This document shows, in pieces, positions 60,515-64,000 of a stretch of DNA of 64,000 nucleotides (position 1 is the first letter of the stretch; every line of letters begins with the position of its first letter). The DNA lies in contig JAMXBB010000002.1 of assembly GCA_024138015.1 (NCBI GenBank), forward strand, positions 48,565,473 through 48,629,472, in the 5' to 3' direction. The notes under the pieces were generated by a model. That model saw only the letters and a program-made list of their open reading frames with translations, did no database searches and was not told the origin of the DNA. A program made the position numbers and the translations under genes. This DNA comes from Lumnitzera littorea (taxonomy: Eukaryota; Streptophyta; Magnoliopsida; Myrtales; Combretaceae).

Positions 60515-61379
60515 TGATAGGAATTAAGCTATTAGGCCTTTGATCCACAGCCGAGCCTAAAGACTGGAAGGCCTAATAAGGTAGATTCTCATACTCCAGC
60601 CGGCTCCTACCGAGGTTGAGTACTTCTTTGTCGAGTCACTCTTTATGCCGAACCGAACGATTGCCATCTCTCTGTACTACGCCGAGTTGTAGAGTACTCA
60701 CTTACGCTTGAGCCGACCAATGACTTGGCATCTCCTTTGCCAAGAAGCCGAGATAGAGAGACTTTAGACTGAATAAGTCACGCTTACTCAAACAAGCAAG
60801 CTAACTGTACTTTTTTATCTACATTTTCCAATGGTATCACGAATATAGAATCTCCACGTATATAGAATCGCTACGTATATAGAATCATGTGTAGAATTTG
60901 TTACACTAATGAATTTTTTCCTTAAATATTCATTTTTACCCTTTTGTATCTTATACATTGCTTCCTTAGGAAATACCCTTTTTGTGTTTTCCCTTTTGGG
61001 TAAGTTACCCTAACTTATGAGTATAAATACTCTTGTATTTTAAGGCGGAAGTTGATTGATTATCGCAAATACACTTGACATTTGTCTCTCGTAAACATTA
61101 CTTTATTTATATTCATATTACTCTTATCCTAACCCTTGAGTAAGGCTAGGTGGCAAATAACCTCACTAGACTGATTTGTACGTTATATCGAATTGTGCTG
61201 TGAGTCGTCAAAAGTTCTATTGGTGTGTCATATCCATTAGAGTTATTTGTGGGTTTTTGCTTACTTTTCATTCGTATCTATTCTTTCGTACATTCCCCAT
61301 CACTTCCTTTTTAAGCTTTCAACAAACTTTGATCCATTCAGCGACTAGCCTCATCTATTCTTAGCCACGGTCTGTAACA
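60515..61379 (+). mobile_element. 3' LTR of A5
   Basis: TGATAGGAATTAAGC to GGTCTGTAACA, preceded by the purine tract GGAGGGAA. 865 bp. TATA region GAGTATAAATACTC near 61020. Confidence 0.9.
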
Positions 61380-61384
61380 ATAGT

Positions 61385-61883
61385 ACTACTGGGAAGACCC
61401 CATTCAAGGTCGTCTATGGCCTTAACTCTATTATTCCCTTAACTCTACTATTCATTTAATCTAATCGGCGCTCCAATAACTATTGAAGAGAGTCAATTTG
61501 GAGTTGACCAATCCTAAGAATTACATGAACTACACCAGTCTGTAACCAAGAAGATCGCTAAATTCAATTAGAGATAGTAAGAAATTAGTAGCCGAGGCCA
61601 CCAAACTATTTCTTTCCACCTAGGAGACTTAGTATAAGTACACCTCAGCCGAGAACAAGTCCCACACTTGATAAAGACCAAACTATCTCCTTAAGTTAAT
61701 GGTCCATTCAAAATCCCGAAAAAGATTAACCGCAATGCTTACTAGATCGAGTTGCCTGATGACTATAGTGTTTTTTCGACCTTTAATGTGTCTGATTTGA
61801 TCCCCCACAAACCAGTAGAAGGAGACTTCGTGTACGCCCTAGAAGAAGAAGCAGAAACCCCTTTAGATTTGAAGGTAAATCTA
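61385..61883 (+). pseudogene. Distal integrase of element B
   Basis: Continues the interrupted frame: STTGKTPFKVVYGLN, then after frameshifts NGPFKIPKKINRNAY, IELPDDYSVFSTFNVSDLIP (GPF-type C-terminal module) and an acidic tail ending near 61880, just before the 3' LTR. Confidence 0.83.
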
Positions 61884-62725
61884 TGATAGGAATCAAGCCC
61901 TTGGACCCATCACTCATAGCTGAGCTAGAAGACTTCAAGGACTCACGCGGATAATACTAGCTTGAAACCAAAGCTGAGATGGGGATTCCTATGCCAAATT
62001 AATCTTCTATCGACTTGTTTATGAGATCCTTACATGTGGCAAACGTACTCATGCCTAGCAGCAAAGTCTTATTCCAAAAGATAGCACAGGACTAATCAAG
62101 CTAAGCCCCCTAACCAACCATAAGCATTTGACTCCAATTCAACTATCTTCTTTATTAGACTGATTGGCTTTCGACCTAATCTAAATCATGTCAACCCCTA
62201 ACTATAAACATTATTCTACTTTTTCCTACCTTGCATCATATTTCTCCCATCCAACCACCAAGTGACACGTGTCTTCTGACATAATATTTTAGAATGATCT
62301 TTTCCTTTCTATACTAAATATTCTTTATCCTTTTTACCCCTTTTAATATATTTTATGTAACCTAATTATAGAACATCTTTTTGTCTTTTTATACATATAA
62401 AGTAACTCTAGTGGATGGATATATAAACCCTCACTTTCTTATATGTAGAGAAGCAACTAATCAATACAAAATTATTCACATTGAGCAACCTTAGTGTTTT
62501 CATCATTATTCAACTCTTATCTATTCTCTTTAATAAGGAGTAGTGGCGAGTAATCCTTCAGTTCAGATTGGTGTGTCATATCTGGCGGATTGTAGGCTAT
62601 GTAAGATCGAGTAGGGTGTCATATCTATTCAGTAGCTGTCCAAACTTTGCTAACCTTTTCCTTGCTTGTTTTTTGTTTGCTTTGTTATGATGCTTCCTCG
62701 TACGTCCAACCCTAGAGACACATCA
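61884..62725 (+). mobile_element. 3' LTR of element B
   Basis: TGATAGGAATCAAGCCC to GAGACACATCA, 842 bp, followed by the TSD CTTAA. Matches the 5' LTR throughout, including the TATA region and both GTGTCATATC-type words (about 62571 and 62619). Confidence 0.9.
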
Positions 62726-62730
62726 CTTAA

Positions 62731-64000
62731 CAAAGCAACTTTTGTATACTCTCTATATATTTTCTTTAATATAACCTATTCTGGTTTTGTCTAGCCCTTA
62801 CCTTTGTGAGCTAAGGATTTTGTCTAAGTTTTTCTCTCCATCTACAAATTTTGCTATTGTCTTTCTTGAATCATTTAAGTTAGATTTTAGAATTGAATTT
62901 TTAATTTCAAGTCAATCTAGCTTGTCAATCATACATTCATCATCTTTTGCCTCAAGTTTAAGTCTTTTCACTTCATTTTCAAAATTTTCATTAGCTTCCT
63001 TCAATTTCCCATTTTCATGTAACAATTTATTGTTTCTAGTACTTAGCTCTTCATTTTCCTTTACTTAGTTCTTCATTTTCCTTTATCAATTTCCCAACCT
63101 CGATTTCTAAATATTCATTGTCTTTTTCTAACCCTTCTTTTGCATCAACTACTTTATTGTAGTCATTCTTGATAATGTCAAATTCATCACCTACTTCACT
63201 CATTATTTGTTTTAAGACTTTATTTTTTCTTTTTTATACTTTTATGAATTCTTTCAATAATTCATCACACATGTTTTTAAGTTCATTAAAGAGTCATGTG
63301 AGCGAGAGCATACTTTGTCATTGAGAGCTATGAAACAAGTTTCATTATCAAAGTTGCTAGAATTCTCATCACTGCAAGTAATAATTATAGCTTTCTTTGT
63401 TGACTTTTCATCAACCTTTTTGAGTAAAAGATAATATTGTTGAATATGCCCCGGCTTTTGACAATTATAACATTTGATAACTTCCTTCTTTTGTTCTTAA
63501 ACTTAGAAGGTGATCTATATCCATCCTTATCTCTCTTAATCCTTTTATTAAATTTCATAAACTTTCTAAACTTCTTTGCTAACATGGCTGCTATATCATC
63601 ATCTTCACTTATGTTTTCTTCTGTGACTTTTAGAGCAATTGTTTTCTTTCTAGAATCTTCCTCTTGTTTTTTCACCATCTCATGTGTCTTAAGTGTTTTA
63701 AGGAGTTGCTCTTTTGACGTTTCATCAAGATCATAAACTTCCCCGATTGTGGTTTTCTTAACTTCCTAATCTCTTGGCAAAGACCTAAGAATTTTAGAAT
63801 TTTTTTCAAAATTAGTAAATATTTTTCTAAGAATACTTAAGGGATTAATGATATTGATAAATCTTTTATACATCTCATCAATTGTTTCATTTGGATCCAT
63901 CATAAAATTTTCAAATTATCTACATAATAAGCTTATTTTTTGTATCCATTACTTTATTAGTTCCTTCATATGTGCTTTGAAGTTCATCTCATATTCCTTT
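62731..64000 (-). pseudogene. Gag of copia element E (proximal part, runs off the window)
   Basis: Minus strand. 97 open codons at 63678-63385 carry the copia gag linker (ISEDDDIAAMLAKKFRKFMK) and lead into a zinc knuckle, CYNCQKPGHIQQYY, in a shifted frame, whose last Cys reads Tyr. Nearer the B junction a Lys/Glu/Leu-rich coiled coil (ENEELSTRNNKLLHENGKLK) and KNLDKILSSQR match the C-terminal gag part of copia elements of the SIRE/Tork style, by memory. The 5' LTR and the start of gag lie beyond 64000. Confidence 0.82.

Larger units (their letters stand above)
57311..61379 (+). mobile_element. Family A gypsy element A5, nested in the integrase of B
   Basis: 5' LTR 57311-58300, shortened internal part 58301-60514, 3' LTR 60515-61379. 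TSD ATAGC/ATAGT (57306-57310, 61380-61384; one mismatch). The integrase frame of B resumes after it (STTGKTPFKVVYGLN). Gag, protease and the first half of RT are missing: a PBS-like TCTTAGTG is joined directly to the RT near LYE. The two LTRs look about 85% alike by eye, so the insertion is old. Confidence 0.9.
52146..62725 (+). mobile_element. Ty3/gypsy retrotransposon B, complete structure, split by a nested element
   Basis: 5' LTR 52146-52974, PBS 52981-52995, gag, PR, RT, RNase H, integrase, 3' LTR 61884-62725, flanked by the perfect TSD CTTAA. Without the nested family A element and one TSD copy it is about 6.5 kb, a normal gypsy length. It lies in opposite orientation inside copia element E. 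Coding regions contain many stops, so it is inactive. Confidence 0.92.

Noticed and set aside
62787..63068. Ser/Phe-rich plus-strand frame near the right end
   Set aside because: It is the complement of the copia gag coiled coil on the minus strand.
1..64000. A new multi-gene system
   Set aside because: Apart from one ordinary-looking GST gene, all recognisable coding sequence belongs to decayed LTR retrotransposons and a LINE fragment.

Overview
The window is nuclear DNA of a flowering plant, most likely a eudicot. It is AT-rich, gene-poor and built mainly from nested and decayed transposable elements. One intron-containing plant gene is present, a phi-class glutathione S-transferase at 24033-25618 (+). 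The species cannot be named from the sequence. I found no CRISPR array, rRNA or tRNA gene, no operon, and nothing that looks like a new enzymatic or defence system. The interest lies in the insertion history, which can be read from target-site duplications (TSDs).

Layout. 1-5578: the 3' part of a large LTR element (F), with three blocks of tandem repeats followed by a long 3' LTR that holds a solo LTR of family A (4369-5224). 5579-9040: unassigned AT-rich DNA. 9040-21820: a tandem duplication of a roughly 3.4 kb unit. Copy 1 (9040-12435) gained a 291 bp LTR-like insertion and a 708 bp hAT-type element; copy 2 (12775-21819) gained a 3.1 kb solo LTR-like element and a 2.9 kb long-TIR Mutator-like element. 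Each copy serves as the empty site for the other. 21820-25618: the GST gene and its upstream region. 25619-28697: unassigned DNA.

28698-39228: three broken Ty3/gypsy copies of family A (A2 minus, A3 plus, A4 minus) joined end to end. A second solo LTR sits exactly at the primer-binding site of A2. 39748-43968: element D, a 4.2 kb LTR element with two 444 bp LTRs, a retropepsin remnant and no reverse transcriptase. About 47680-48250: a LINE 3' fragment. 48880-64000: a three-level nest, in which a Ty1/copia element E (minus) is split by a gypsy element B (plus, 52146-62725), whose integrase is split by a family A element (57311-61379).

The retroelement genes are pseudogenes with many stops. 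Several catalytic residues are lost through G-to-A type changes on the coding strand, as expected from deamination of methylated cytosine. LTR families A, B and D share a short motif in the R/U5 part, although their coding parts differ in preservation. Only the GST gene looks intact: three exons, consensus splice sites and a 215-residue product.
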